Shown piece by piece: positions 38,947 to 49,429 of a stretch of 64,000 bases of DNA. The notes under the pieces were generated by a model that saw only the letters and a list, made by a program, of their open reading frames with translations, searched no databases and was not told the origin of the DNA. The stretch comes from G965216255 sp965216255 (GTDB lineage Bacteria; Bacteroidota; Rhodothermia; Rhodothermales; Bin80). How positions within the stretch are numbered: position 1 is the stretch's first letter; each line of letters opens with the position of its first letter. The stretch is taken from NCBI GenBank assembly GCA_965216255.1, contig OZ244148.1, positions 1,240,001-1,304,000 of the forward strand, given 5' to 3'. A program made the position numbers and the translations under genes.

Positions 38947-40516
38947 GGCCGTGCCGCGCTCATTAGCGCAGCACCGGTTCTGGACTGTACGGGCTTATTC
39001 AACGGCAGTGGTACGTCTTCACGGTACGCCTTTGCCTCGAAAACAGGCCATTCGCGGGGCTCATTGCCCTGCATCCACGCCAAAACCAGCTTTGCGGCAG
39101 GCTCCACGAAGATATTGCTGCCTTACAACAGAATGTACCACTTCCGACAGCCCCTCCTCCATTGTCTACACCTGTATACTATTGGCTGGTGAATAATCCG
39201 GGCTCAGACGAAAAACTACCAAGAACGTCACCGTACAGATCGTGTACGGGTATAGAAATACCGAAGGCAAACCCCGACTCAAGATCGTGCGCCACATGGG
39301 CAGCGCCCCCGAAGGCATGGCCCTAGGGGGCCCTGCTCGGTGTCGCCGAACTCGAAATGCGCCGCTTACAAGAGGAGAAACAACCCTCCCTCTTTCCCGC
39401 CGCCGATAGCGCAGACGAGATCCTCCTGGCCCGCAGGCGCAAGCAGCAAACAAAACCGCTGCCCATCCGGGATGCCCGTGCCCTGGAGGAAACGAAGCGC
39501 GTGTGTGTGAGCTTCCATGAAGTTTTCGGGGCCCTCTGCGACGGGTTGGGCTCGGTGATGTCTTCACCGAAAGGCATGGCCCGGCGTCTGTTCCGGCAGG
39601 CCGTACTGCTACGCCTGGCGGCTCCGAAGGGCGGCAAGAGCGGCCATGCCCGGCGGCTCTCCAAAGAAGAGCGCTCTGAAGTGCCGGTAGAGAAGTTTTA
39701 CCGCATGATGGGGAGCGGTAAACGAAGGCCGTATCAGGCGCCTGCAGGATATCGTCTCCCAAGAGGTGACGGGCCTCTTGGGCGGCAAGGTAGACGTGAC
39801 TCTTCTTTGATGTTACGACGCTCAGCTTTGCTTCGAACCGTGAGGATGAGCTCTGGGAGAAGGGCTACAGCAAGGACGGCAACGTGCAGGTAGCGCTCAT
39901 CCAGACAACGCAGGGTTTGCCCATAGGATATGAGCTCTTTGCCGGCAATACGACCGATGTCAAGACCCTCGATCCGGCCATAGCGGCGCTGCAGCAGCGC
40001 TTCGCCTTGGGCAACGTGGTCTTCGTAGCCGATGCCGGCATGATGAGTCAAGAGAATCTGGCGCTGCTTCTTAGCAAAGGATACGACTTTGTGGCGCCGG
40101 CCCGGCTGCGCTCCATGGGGAAGAAGGTCTCGCGCGACATCACGGCAGTGCAAGAGTGGCAGTCCATGGCAGAAGGCCGCATGGTTGCCGAAAGGCGCCT
40201 CGGCGGGCGACGCCTGGTCCTGCGGCACTGTCCGAAGAAAGCAGCCAAGGATGCGCACGACAGGCAGAAAGCCGTAGAAAAGGCCAAGCTCAATCTGGCG
40301 CAGGGCGTCAAGGGCAAGGGCAGGAGCGGTCGGTTCCTGGACCAGGGAGCGGTGAGTCTGAACGAAGAGGCGATAGAGAAGGACCAGGCCTGTGGCGGCC
40401 TGCACGGGCTGTGGACCAGCCTGGAGACGCTCGCGCCGCAGGAGGTGTAGGCCCAGTACGGCGAGCTGTGGCGGATAGAAAAAGGCTTCCGCGTGCTGAA
40501 GCGCGCGTTGGCAGTG

Positions 40517-40568
40517 GAGAAACTGTCAGATGTTGGGTCTGCAGAGTGCCGCGGCATGGGATTGGGGA
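40517..40568 (+). repeat. IS256 left terminal inverted repeat
   Basis: These 52 bp match the reverse complement of 41871-41922 with two mismatches. The outer end is GAGAAACTGTCA. Confidence 0.9.
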
Positions 40569-41870
40569 GTACCCATCAATCGCCCTAGACGCGCATATCC
40601 GGATTACATCGTATAACAGACCCAACAGAATCCAACGTACACTCACTCCTTACCCGTGAGGAGGCACTCAGCACCCTGGATGACCTGGTGCGCAGCTCCG
40701 CCCGGCGCATGCTTCAGGCAGCGCTCGAGCGGCAAGCCGACGACTACGTGAAGGCCCATGCACACCTGCGGAATGAGCACGGCCACCGAGTCGTCAAACG
40801 CAATGGCCACCATCCGCAGAGAGAAATCCTCACGGGTGCGGGCCCGCTAGCGATCCAGCGACCCCATGTCCGTGACCCTCGAGAAGGGCATACCTTCACC
40901 AGCGCCATACTGCCGCGCTATATGCGCCGCAGTCCGTCGTTGGCCGATCGAAGATCGGCTGATGCACTCATTCCGGCCTTGTACCTGCGGGCAGTTTCGA
41001 CCAACGACTTTCCTCGGGCCCTGGAGGCCATACTCGGGCCGCAAGCTGGCAACCTGTCGTCATCGTCGATCAGCCGACTCAAGGGGGCCTGGCTAGAGGA
41101 ATACCGGCAATGGAACAATCGGGGCCCCGCGGGCAAGCGGCATGTTTACCTCTGGGCTGACGGGCTGTACTTCCATGTCCGCATGGGAAATGAGCGCCCG
41201 TGTATGCTTGTTATTATTGGAGTGACATCCGGTGGAAGCAAAGAACTCGTAGGACTTCTGGACAGAGAGCGGGAAAGCAGGCTGTCCTGGAAGGAGTTAT
41301 TGCTGGACAACGAGGCTTGGACGTAGCGCCTAAGGTGGCCACAGCAGACGGAGGCCTGGGCTGCGTTGGATGAAGTATACCCCTCCACGCTACAACAGCG
41401 ATGCTGGGTGCACAAGACAGCCAACGTGCCGGGTAAGCTGCCCAAGAAGCTGCAGGGGTCTGCGAAAGAGAGGCTCCGCGGCATCTATACGGCACCGTCC
41501 AGGAAGGATGCCCTGAAGGCGCTCGATACCTTCGAGCATCTTTTCGGAGGCGCCTACGAGAAGGCGCTCACCTGTCTGCGCAAGGATCAAGAGGAGCTCT
41601 TGAGCTTCTAGCAGTTTCCGCCCGAACACTGGGTTCACCTTCGGAGTTCGAATCCTATTGAGTCCACGTTTGCGAGCGCAGGGAAACGTACACGGCAAAC
41701 CAAGGGATGCGGCAGCCGGGAGTCGACACTGATGATGGTTTACAAGCTGACCCGGGAAGCGCAGAAACGCTGGCGGAGGCTGACTGGATCGCAGCTGCTC
41801 ATCCGTGTATTGCAGACAACCCCGCACGAGTACAGCGTAGAAGTAGACAAACAAGCCGCCTAATTCTAAT

Positions 41871-41922
41871 TCCCCAATCCCATGCCGCGGCACTCTGCAG
41901 ACCCAATATTTGACAGTTTCTC
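41871..41922 (-). repeat. IS256 right terminal inverted repeat
   Basis: This is the partner of 40517-40568. It is followed directly by the 9-bp target duplication TTGGCAGTG at 41923-41931. Confidence 0.9.
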
Positions 41923-42258
41923 TTGGCAGTGCGTCCCATCTTTCACTGGACGCAGCGTCGGGTGAAGGCGCACATGGCCACCTGTTTCGTGGCCTTTGCA
42001 CTGCTGCGCATCTTGCGCTACCAGCATAACAGCATGCACGGTGGCAAGGAGCCGCTGAGTGAGGCGCGCATCCTGTCGGAGCTCTCGGCAGTGGAGGTGT
42101 CGCTATTGCGGGACCAGGGCACGGGCAAGCGCTATCTGGTGCCCGCGGCCACAGGCAGGCAGCAGATCAATCTCTACAAGGCGGTAGGTCTAACGCTGCA
42201 GCAAAGTACGGTCCCGCTGAAAGAGGAGTCTGGGGAGTAGCTTTCTTGGACGGCGTTA

Positions 42259-42456
42259 TTGTCCTGCAGTAAGGCGGTTTTGTTGTGTTCAGTCGGAAGC
42301 ATCGGCCCAATAAAAACAACGCTTTACATCTCTGAAACCGTCGAAGTCAGCAGCTTTGACGGGCTCTGTGGTCTTGTTCGTACGGATCTAAGGCGGGATC
42401 CGCTCTCGGGCGAGGTATTCGTATTCATCAACCGTCGGCGTACCCATATCAGCTGA
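42259..42456 (+). pseudogene. IS66 Orf2 (TnpB)-like fragment
   Basis: A short frame contains SSFDGLCGLVRTDLRRDPLSGEVFVFINRRR. This is close to the hallmark of the IS66 accessory protein TnpB (FDGL...RDPLSG..FVF.NRRR). The N-terminus and the rest of the element are missing and the frame stops right after the motif, so this is a remnant. It adds to the IS graveyard left of the metal-efflux operon. Confidence 0.7.
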
Positions 42457-42685
42457 GTTTGCTGCCTCCCCCTGTAGGGCGGCTACGGAGGACCTACCTG
42501 CATCTCCAATGCAGTTACGCAACTCTTCCGTTTGTCTGGATCACCCGGAGCTTTACTTAGTTCAGTGGGTATTGTTTTGGAGTCGTCTACACCAAGTGTT
42601 TTCGGGCTTACTTCAGGGCCAATGTTGTCGAATTGCCAACGCTACACGACCTAGGAAAAGTGGATCGTTGATTGAATTGTGATCG
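42457..42685. other. Intergenic region upstream of metal-efflux genes
   Basis: About 230 bp without a recognisable gene. It should contain the promoter for the 42686 gene and possibly the efflux operon. I could not identify a convincing CueR/CusR-type dyad or promoter boxes. Confidence 0.4.
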
Positions 42686-43153
42686 ATGCTCGCTGCGCTT
42701 AGAACATATAGGCTACTTCCTGCTGTGCTTAGCCTAGGCTTGCTGCTTAGCGGATTAGGACCGTTAGTACGAACGGACTGCTCCATGAGTCAAGACGACT
42801 CGCATAGACACGAGACCAGTCACTCCGAATCCTCGCCGTCCCATAAGCCTGCTATTGCGCTGGCAATTCCCTGCACACACGGGAATGACACGATGCATGC
42901 GGATGGCGCACCTTGTTCGCTTCATGCTCCGCCGTGCTGTGCATTCGAATCGGCTCCTACAGGTGAAGAAGTAGCATTTCGTTCCGAGACCTGTTGGCGC
43001 GGTGGGGGTGAGAATCTCTTGGCCCACCTCCCTGATTCTGCATTCGAGGAAGAAGTCAGGACCCTTACACTCAAGCGTATCTCTACTACGCTACTGCCTA
43101 CCGCCCCCCCTGCCATTGACAGGCAGGCCTTCCTCGCTACGTTTCTGATCTGA
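42686..43153 (+). CDS. Small exported Cys/His/Met-rich protein upstream of CusCBA
   Basis: A 155-residue protein with an N-terminal hydrophobic signal-like segment (LLPAVLSLGLLLSGLGPLV). The next part is rich in His, Cys and Met (DDSHRHETSHSE, CTHGNDTMHADGAPCSLHAPPCC). No known fold was recognised. The metal-ligand-rich composition and position about 90 bp before a CusC-like gene suggest a periplasmic metal-binding or sensing partner of the efflux system. This is inference from composition and context. Confidence 0.6.
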   Translation: MLAALRTYRLLPAVLSLGLLLSGLGPLVRTDCSMSQDDSHRHETSHSESSPSHKPAIALAIPCTHGNDTMHADGAPCSLHAPPCCAFESAPTGEEVAFRSETCWRGGGENLLAHLPDSAFEEEVRTLTLKRISTTLLPTAPPAIDRQAFLATFLI

Positions 43154-43243
43154 TAGGCTTCTGATTGCCCCGGCCCCTTGAAGTGCCGGCTCGACCGCAC
43201 TTCTACGTCTTTGCACTAGGCAGTCCTATAAGGTCAGGAATTC

Positions 43244-44557
43244 ATGAAGCTGATCCAATTCATTGGCGCAGTCCGCGCCATAGTTTTCGCCTTACTTTTA
43301 TTTCCGGCCATTGCCCATGGGAAGCATCGATCAGATGTGCCGGCTGACACGCTACTTAACCTCGGCGATCTACTTGCAGAGTTGCGGACCAGCAACCCAT
43401 CATTGCGGGCGTCTCGCCTAGAGGCAGAGGCGCTGGCTACGCGAGGCCGCCAAGTGTCTGCGCTGCCAGATCCTTCGGTGAGGATCGTCTACCAGCCTTA
43501 CTCGCTTCTTACCGCACGCGGTAAGAAGCGCAGCCAATGGAGTGTTGAGCAGATAATCCCCTACCCGGGAAAAACGGGGCTTCAACGGGATATAGCCGAC
43601 CTGAGTGCTGAAGTTGAAGGCTTTGAAGCCGCAACCTTTGAAGAAGATCTTTTGCATCAGGTTAAGCAAGCTTACTACGAACTCTATCGCATCCAGCAGC
43701 AGGAGCAGCACTTACTTGCCTTTCAGGACAGGCTGCGAAGCTTCGAAGAGGCTGCCGCAACGCGGTACGAAGTAGGCATCGACGTACAACAGGCCATCCT
43801 GAAAGCGCAGCTGGAGAAGAATACCCTCTCTCGTTTGCATCTCGAGCTTTCAGAGCAGCGCCGAACGGCCGCCGAGACGTTGGCTCGCCTGCTCAACCGG
43901 CCGACATCCAATGCCTTTATGGCTGCTATCCAGGTCGAGCCCCCGCCCTTTATTCAATTCGACGCTGTCGCACTACTAGAGGTGGCCCTCAGGGAACGCC
44001 CCGAAGTAGATGCACTTGCCGCAGCGGCACAGCGTGCCGACGCAGAAATTGCGCTGGCCCGTAAACAATTCAAGCCCGATTTCGGCCTTAACGTCACCTA
44101 CTTCGATATCGGCAGGGCCGATGTGCCTGCGAGGGACACCGGACGCGATGCCATAGCCATCGGTGCAGTCATCAAAGTACCACTCCAGCGCGCTCGGCTG
44201 CGGGCCCAACTGGAAGAAGCCCACGTGCGTCGCAGGCTGGTCAATGCCCGCAAGGAAGCGCTTGAAACTTCGTTCACAACGCAGATTGCAGACTTCATGA
44301 ATCGGCTACGCGAAGTAGCACGACAGCTCGCACTGTTCCAGGAAGGCCTTATTCCCCAAGCTGAGTTAACACTCCAGGCCACTCTCAGCTCCTACACCAC
44401 GGGCCGCACGGATTACCTTGATTTGCTTGATGCAGAGCAAACCCTCTTTTCGCTTGGCACCACCTATGAGGACACTTTTGCGCGCTACCTCAAAGTGACG
44501 GCCGCCCTTGAACGGGTACTCGGCGTTGTCTCGCTTGCAGATCTCAGCACGCGCTAG
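43244..44557 (+). CDS. cusC: Outer-membrane efflux protein of TolC/CusC type
   Basis: A 437-residue protein with a signal-like N-terminus (FIGAVRAIVFALLLFPAIAHG) and the two-repeat helical pattern of outer-membrane efflux proteins. Helical hairpins with Glu/Arg heptads run to LDLLDAEQTLFSLGTTYEDTFARYLKVTAALERVLG near the end, a typical C-terminal OEP repeat. It forms the outer channel of a tripartite exporter. The next gene starts immediately after its stop (44555-44557), indicating translational coupling. The partner genes argue for monovalent-copper/silver export rather than drug efflux. Confidence 0.85.
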   Translation: MKLIQFIGAVRAIVFALLLFPAIAHGKHRSDVPADTLLNLGDLLAELRTSNPSLRASRLEAEALATRGRQVSALPDPSVRIVYQPYSLLTARGKKRSQWSVEQIIPYPGKTGLQRDIADLSAEVEGFEAATFEEDLLHQVKQAYYELYRIQQQEQHLLAFQDRLRSFEEAAATRYEVGIDVQQAILKAQLEKNTLSRLHLELSEQRRTAAETLARLLNRPTSNAFMAAIQVEPPPFIQFDAVALLEVALRERPEVDALAAAAQRADAEIALARKQFKPDFGLNVTYFDIGRADVPARDTGRDAIAIGAVIKVPLQRARLRAQLEEAHVRRRLVNARKEALETSFTTQIADFMNRLREVARQLALFQEGLIPQAELTLQATLSSYTTGRTDYLDLLDAEQTLFSLGTTYEDTFARYLKVTAALERVLGVVSLADLSTR

Positions 44558-44593
44558 ATGTCCAACTCGGTATCCAGCCAGATATCAAATACC

Positions 44594-45973
44594 ATGAACA
44601 CGCAACCATTCATCAAACAAGTCGGGATTCCGCTGCTGCTTGTGATGGTCCTGGCCGGTGGATTCCTCCTCGGGCGCGTCACCTCCAATGAAACGGTGAC
44701 CAACCCCCAAGAAGGAGTTCCAGATGACGGTCGACGAATCCTTTACTGGCAAGCACCCATGGATCCGGAGGAGACCTACGAAAGCTCCGGCAAGTCGAAA
44801 ATGGGCATGGATCTGATTCCCATCTACGAAGATGAGGCCGGAAGGAGTTCAGGCAGCACCGTTTCCATCGATCCGGCAACCGTCCAGAACATGGGTGTGC
44901 GCACCGGTCATGTGCAGCGGGTGGATTTCTCCCGCATAATCCGCACGGTCGGTGAGGTTCAATACGACGAAGAGCGTCTCTACTTGGTGAACACCAAGAT
45001 TTCCGGCTGGATTGAAAAGCTCTACGTCCATTTCGTGGGCGACCAGGTCCAGAAGGGGGATCCGTTACTGGAGATCTATTCCCCGGAACTGGTGTCTACC
45101 CAGCAAGAATATTTGCTGGCACTTAAGAGCTACCTGCTACTCGGCAAGAGTAGCATGCCTGCTGTCCGGGAAGATGCTGAGAAGCTACTGGCTTCAGCCC
45201 GCAGGCGCCTCGAATACTGGGACATCCCGACATCGGAGATTGAGCACCTGTCGCGGTCCGGTGAGGTTAAGAAAACGATCCTTCTCGAAGCCCCTGCGAC
45301 CGGAATCGTCGTGAAAAGAAACACCATCGAAGGCGCCTACATCGAGGTTGGAGATGACCTATTCGAAATCGCAGATCTGCGAACAGTTTGGGTGCACGCC
45401 AGCTTTTACGACAATGAAGTGCCGTGGATCAGTGACGGGCAACGAGTCGAAATGGAGCTGTCTTACTTGCCGGGGAAGACTTACATCGGCAGGGTGTCCT
45501 ACATATACCCTGTTCTGCGCGAGAGAGCCCGTGATGTCCACGTACGCCTGATCTTCTCCAATCCCAATCTGGATCTGAAGCCAGGCATGTATGCCAATGT
45601 GCAACTTCAAGGCAAGACTATTCCTGATGCACTCGTAGTACCCTCGGAGGCTGTGATACGATCGGGGACGCGCGCAATCGTCTTTGTTGTGCGCGGTGAA
45701 GGCCGGTTCGAGCCACGCGAGGTTTTGATCGGAGAGGATGGTGGAGCGGGCAACAAATACGTACGAATCCTCACAGGTCTGTCAGGCGACGAAGATGTCG
45801 TCACCTCGGCCCAGTTCATGCTTGACAGCGAGAGCCGTCTGCAGGAAACCATTCAAAAGATGCTACAAGGGCGGATACCCTCGGAGCCGCATTCGGCTGG
45901 TGAGAACTCGGAAGCCATGCCTGGAATGGCTCCTACCCCGCCCCATGGACAAGCGGAGCATCAGCTCCGTTAA
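44594..45973 (+). CDS. cusB: RND periplasmic adaptor of CusB type with heavy-metal-binding domain
   Basis: About 459 residues from ATG 44594 (MNTQPFIKQVGIPLLLVMVLAGG), which gives a signal anchor; the frame also allows 44558, directly after the cusC stop. Near the N-terminus is the metal-binding element typical of CusB-like proteins (YWQAPMDPEETYESSGKSKMGMDLIPIYEDE), with Met residues suited to Cu(I)/Ag(I). Barrel-sandwich and beta-barrel parts follow (VSGWIEKLYVHF-like ISGWIEKLYVHFVGDQVQKGDPLLEIYSPEL is split here around residues 135-170), with VVVKRNTIEGAYIEVGDDLFEIADL later. It links the inner-membrane pump to the outer channel. It ends 59 bp before the pump gene. Confidence 0.87.
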   Translation: MNTQPFIKQVGIPLLLVMVLAGGFLLGRVTSNETVTNPQEGVPDDGRRILYWQAPMDPEETYESSGKSKMGMDLIPIYEDEAGRSSGSTVSIDPATVQNMGVRTGHVQRVDFSRIIRTVGEVQYDEERLYLVNTKISGWIEKLYVHFVGDQVQKGDPLLEIYSPELVSTQQEYLLALKSYLLLGKSSMPAVREDAEKLLASARRRLEYWDIPTSEIEHLSRSGEVKKTILLEAPATGIVVKRNTIEGAYIEVGDDLFEIADLRTVWVHASFYDNEVPWISDGQRVEMELSYLPGKTYIGRVSYIYPVLRERARDVHVRLIFSNPNLDLKPGMYANVQLQGKTIPDALVVPSEAVIRSGTRAIVFVVRGEGRFEPREVLIGEDGGAGNKYVRILTGLSGDEDVVTSAQFMLDSESRLQETIQKMLQGRIPSEPHSAGENSEAMPGMAPTPPHGQAEHQLR

Positions 45974-46032
45974 GCTGAGACGTGGTATGTCAATGGCCAC
46001 CGGCCTTTCCTGGCCGCTCACTCCAGAGTACC

Positions 46033-49000
46033 ATGCTAGAAAAGATCATTGAGGCTTCGGTCAAGAACCGGTTCTTGGTCGTCCTCTTTACCCTCGCAAT
46101 CGGGTCGGCTGGCATTTGGGCGATGCTTCGCACGCCGGTTGATGCGATCCCTGATCTGAGTGACGTGCAAGTCATTGTATTCACGGAGTATCCGGGACAA
46201 GCCCCGCAGGTCGTCGAAGACCAGGTGACGTATCCCTTGACAACGGCCATGCTGGCGGTACCCTTCGCCAAAGTAGTACGCGGCTACTCGTTCTTTGGCT
46301 ACTCGTTTGTCTACATCATCTTCGAAGACGGCACCGACATTTACTGGGCACGCAGCCGCGTCCTAGAGTATCTAAACTACGTAGGCGATCGCCTGCCCGG
46401 TGACGTGACCCCCACGCTAGGGCCGGACGCCACCGGTGTCGGCTGGGTTTTCCAGTACGTCCTTGACGGTGGCGACAGCCATGACCTACAGCAGTTACGC
46501 TCGATCCAGGACTGGTTTTTGCGCTACGAATTGATGAGCGTACCCGGGGTGGCCGAGGTGGCCTCCATCGGCGGCTACGTAAAGCAGTATCAAGTGGAGG
46601 TTGACCCCAATAAACTGCGGGCCTACAACGTGCCACTGTCCAAAGTGCGCATGGCTCTCCAGAGGAGCAACAACGATGTAGGAGGCAGGCTGATAGAGAT
46701 GGGCGAGACCGAGTTCATGGTGCGTGGCCTGGGCTATATCCAATCCATCCAAGATGTGGAGAATACGCCCGTCGGTGTCGACGAGAATGGCACACCCATC
46801 CTTGTTCGCAACATTGCTCACGTGCACCTTGGCCCCGAGTTGCGACGCGGACTCGCCGATTGGGACGGCGAAGGCGAAACAGTCGGCGGCATCGTTGTGA
46901 TGCGCTACGGGGGAAATGCGCTGAAGACAATCGATGCTGTGAAAGCAAAGCTAGCAGAACTGAAAGCAGGGTTGCCTGAGGGGGTGACGATCCAGACGGC
47001 CTACGATCGCAGCGGTCTCATCAAACGAGCTATTAACAACCTGAAAGAGAAGCTCCTTGAAGAAAGCATCATCGTCGCGCTGGTAACGATCCTATTCTTG
47101 CTACATGTTCGCAGCGCTTTCGTGGCGATCTTTACTCTCCCGATGGGCATCCTGATGGCATTTTTTGTGATGTATGTCCAGGGCCTCAATGCCAACATTA
47201 TGTCGCTCAGCGGTATCGCGATCGCTATCGGGGCCATGGTCGACGCAGCCATCGTGATGGTCGAGAACGCGCACAAACACCTTGAGCGCCACGCGGGAAA
47301 GAAAGACCACTGGCGCATCATCATTGACGCGTCCAAAGAAGTCGGCCCAGCACTTTTTTATTCGCTCCTAATTATTACGCTTTCTTTCTTGCCCGTCTTC
47401 ACGCTGGAGGCACAGGAAGGGCGCCTCTTCAAGCCATTGGCTTTCACAAAGACGTACGCCATGGCGGCATCGGCGCTCCTGGCGATCACCGTCGTCCCGG
47501 TCCTAATGGGATATTTTGTTCGCGGCAAGATCCTGCCCGAAAAGAAAAATCCTATCAACCGCCTGCTGATTGGTATTTACCGGCCCGTGATTCAAGGGGT
47601 GTTACGCTTCAGGTGGACGACGATTGTGGCAGCACTGATGATCCTGGCAGCAACGGTCTATCCGCTTGGCAAGCTCGGCTCAGAATTCATGCCGCCCTTG
47701 AACGAGGGTGACCTGCTCTACATGCCTACTACCGATCCCGGCATCAGTATCACCAAGGCCAAGGAGATCTTGCAGCAAACCGACAAGATCATCAAGAGCT
47801 TTCCGGAGGTGGAACATGTCTTTGGCAAGGCTGGGCGGGCCGAGACAGCGACCGATCCGGCACCGCTGTCGATGCTGGAGACAACCATCACACTCAAGCC
47901 GGAGCACGATTGGCGCGAGGGTATGACGATGGACAAGCTCGTCCGAGAGCTCGACGCCGCCATCAGTTTCGCCGGCTTGGCGAATGCCTGGACGATGCCC
48001 ATCAAGACGCGCATCGACATGCTTTCGACCGGCATTAAGACCCCGGTGGGTATCAAGCTTATGGGACCGGACTTGAATGTGCTCTCGGACTTGGGGCAGC
48101 GCATCGCCGCCGTCGTACAGATGGTCCCGGGCACGCTGAGTGCTTTCGCCGACAAGACGGTCGGGGGCAACTTTCTCGACTATCAGATTGACCGCGAAGA
48201 GGCCGCCCGGTACGGCCTTACCGTGGGTGATGTACAGGACGTGATCGTGTCGGCCATTGGGGGGATGAACGTTACGCAGACCGTTGAGGGCCTGGAGCGC
48301 TACCCGGTGAACGTACGCTACAGCCGCGAACTGCGTGATAACTTGCCTGCGCTCAAGCGGGTGCTGATTCCAACGCCCACGGGAACCCAGATTCCGCTCA
48401 GTTATGTGGCTGATTTCAGCATCGTCAAAGGCCCGCCAGTAATCAAGAGCGAGACTGCGCGTAAGACGTCGTGGCTCTACATTGATATCCGTGATATCGA
48501 TGTAGGTACTTACGTAAAGAATGCTCGCGCAGCCGTCAATGAGCAAGTGACGCTTCCTGAAGGTTACAGCATCGTTTGGAGTGGTCAGTACGAGTACATG
48601 GAACGGGCTCGGAAGCGCATGCGCCTTGTAGTGCCCATCACGCTCCTAATCATATTCTTGCTGCTCTACTTCAATTTCAAGAACGTCACCGAGAGCCTGA
48701 TTGTGATGTTATCGTTGCCATTTTCGCTCGTTGGCGGCATTTGGCTCTTGTATCTGCTCGACTATAACCTCAGTGTCGCTGTTGGGGTTGGCTTCATCGC
48801 TCTGGCGGGAGTCGCTGCCGAGACGGGGGTTATCATGTTGGTCTACCTCGACCAGGCCTATAAGGAAAGGCTAATGCAAGGGCAGATGACTTCATTAAGG
48901 GATCTCTACGAGGCCATTATCGTGGGGGCTGTCGATCGTGTGCGGCCCAAAATGATGACCGTGATCGCCATCATGGCGGGACTGCTACCCATCTTGTGGG

Positions 49001-49197
49001 GCCACGGCACCGGCTCGCAGGTGATGAAGCGTATTGTAGCCCCCATGGTGGGCGGCATGGTTTCCTCGACCATCCTGACGCTCGTTGTCATCCCGGTCAT
49101 CTACTACCTGTGGAAAAGCCACACTTTGAAACGGCAAGCGAAAGACCAATCGATCGATGCACAGGCAGCCATACCAGGCGCTGCGCATCGTCTTTAG
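46033..49197 (+). CDS. cusA: RND heavy-metal efflux pump of CusA type
   Basis: About 1,054 residues from ATG 46033 (MLEKIIEASVKNRFLVVLF); the frame extends to GTG 45982 but this start fits the family. It is a proton-driven inner-membrane transporter of the HME-RND family with 12 membrane helices. TM4 reads AIAIGAMVDAAIVMVENAHK, the CusA-type pattern rather than the DFG..VDGA of CzcA, which points to Cu(I)/Ag(I). Periplasmic Met positions are present in the stretch MPIKTRIDMLSTGIKTPVGIKLMG. The C-terminal half has MLSLPFSLVGGIWLLYLL and VGFIALAGVAAETGVIMLVYLD. It completes the cusCBA operon. IS debris flanks both sides of the operon, suggesting horizontal acquisition or mobilisation. Confidence 0.92.
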   Translation: MLEKIIEASVKNRFLVVLFTLAIGSAGIWAMLRTPVDAIPDLSDVQVIVFTEYPGQAPQVVEDQVTYPLTTAMLAVPFAKVVRGYSFFGYSFVYIIFEDGTDIYWARSRVLEYLNYVGDRLPGDVTPTLGPDATGVGWVFQYVLDGGDSHDLQQLRSIQDWFLRYELMSVPGVAEVASIGGYVKQYQVEVDPNKLRAYNVPLSKVRMALQRSNNDVGGRLIEMGETEFMVRGLGYIQSIQDVENTPVGVDENGTPILVRNIAHVHLGPELRRGLADWDGEGETVGGIVVMRYGGNALKTIDAVKAKLAELKAGLPEGVTIQTAYDRSGLIKRAINNLKEKLLEESIIVALVTILFLLHVRSAFVAIFTLPMGILMAFFVMYVQGLNANIMSLSGIAIAIGAMVDAAIVMVENAHKHLERHAGKKDHWRIIIDASKEVGPALFYSLLIITLSFLPVFTLEAQEGRLFKPLAFTKTYAMAASALLAITVVPVLMGYFVRGKILPEKKNPINRLLIGIYRPVIQGVLRFRWTTIVAALMILAATVYPLGKLGSEFMPPLNEGDLLYMPTTDPGISITKAKEILQQTDKIIKSFPEVEHVFGKAGRAETATDPAPLSMLETTITLKPEHDWREGMTMDKLVRELDAAISFAGLANAWTMPIKTRIDMLSTGIKTPVGIKLMGPDLNVLSDLGQRIAAVVQMVPGTLSAFADKTVGGNFLDYQIDREEAARYGLTVGDVQDVIVSAIGGMNVTQTVEGLERYPVNVRYSRELRDNLPALKRVLIPTPTGTQIPLSYVADFSIVKGPPVIKSETARKTSWLYIDIRDIDVGTYVKNARAAVNEQVTLPEGYSIVWSGQYEYMERARKRMRLVVPITLLIIFLLLYFNFKNVTESLIVMLSLPFSLVGGIWLLYLLDYNLSVAVGVGFIALAGVAAETGVIMLVYLDQAYKERLMQGQMTSLRDLYEAIIVGAVDRVRPKMMTVIAIMAGLLPILWGHGTGSQVMKRIVAPMVGGMVSSTILTLVVIPVIYYLWKSHTLKRQAKDQSIDAQAAIPGAAHRL

Positions 49198-49429
49198 ATC
49201 CAGGCGGATCGACCTATAGCGGGCTTTGCCGCACAATTGACACCAGATGCACAACAGAGAACCAAAGCCCCGATCTGTTACCGATACGCGTAGCTCTTGC
49301 TTCGCGCATTGCCTTGAGAACGAGAGTGATGGCTTTCCATCTAATCAACCTCGACTAGATTATTGCTCTTGGAGGTTGAGGCTAGTATGGCCAAGGTCAT
49401 TGCGCTCCAGGGATTGGGTCGGCGCCGCT
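49198..49429. other. Region downstream of cusA, no gene recognised
   Basis: The stretch following the cusA stop contains no reading frame with family features. Short frames here look like degraded sequence near the following pseudogenes. Confidence 0.4.

Larger units (their letters stand above)
40517..41922 (+). mobile_element. IS256-family (mutator-type) insertion sequence, inactive copy
   Basis: This is a 1,406-bp element with 52-bp terminal inverted repeats (40517-40568 and 41871-41922, two mismatches, outer end GAGAAACTGTCA). It is flanked by a perfect 9-bp target duplication TTGGCAGTG (40508-40516 and 41923-41931). Its transposase starts around 40643 (LTREEALSTLDDLVRS). It breaks by frameshift near 41320 (frames 40688-41326 and 41366-41611), is stopped by TAG at 41609-41611 (LLSF*QFPPEHW), and can be read on to about 41861. 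The typical IS256 block CWVHKTANV is intact. Confidence 0.9.
39200..42240 (+). pseudogene. IS1634-like transposase, split by a nested IS256 element
   Basis: N-terminal codons lie near 39207 (TVQIVYGYRNTEGKPRLKIVRHMGSAP). The gene continues after frameshifts through 39357-39720 and 39884-40450, where a clear catalytic region reads YELFAGNTTDVKTLDPAIAAL and VVFVADAGMMSQENL. It then runs to RVLKRALAV at 40516, where IS256 is inserted, and resumes at 41923-42240 with VRPIFHWTQRRVKAHMATCFVAFALLR to the stop. Removing the IS256 element and one 9-bp duplication restores KRALAVRPIFHWT exactly. Further stops and frameshifts make the gene dead even without the insertion. It is a different subgroup from the element at 2157-7419. 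Confidence 0.75.
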
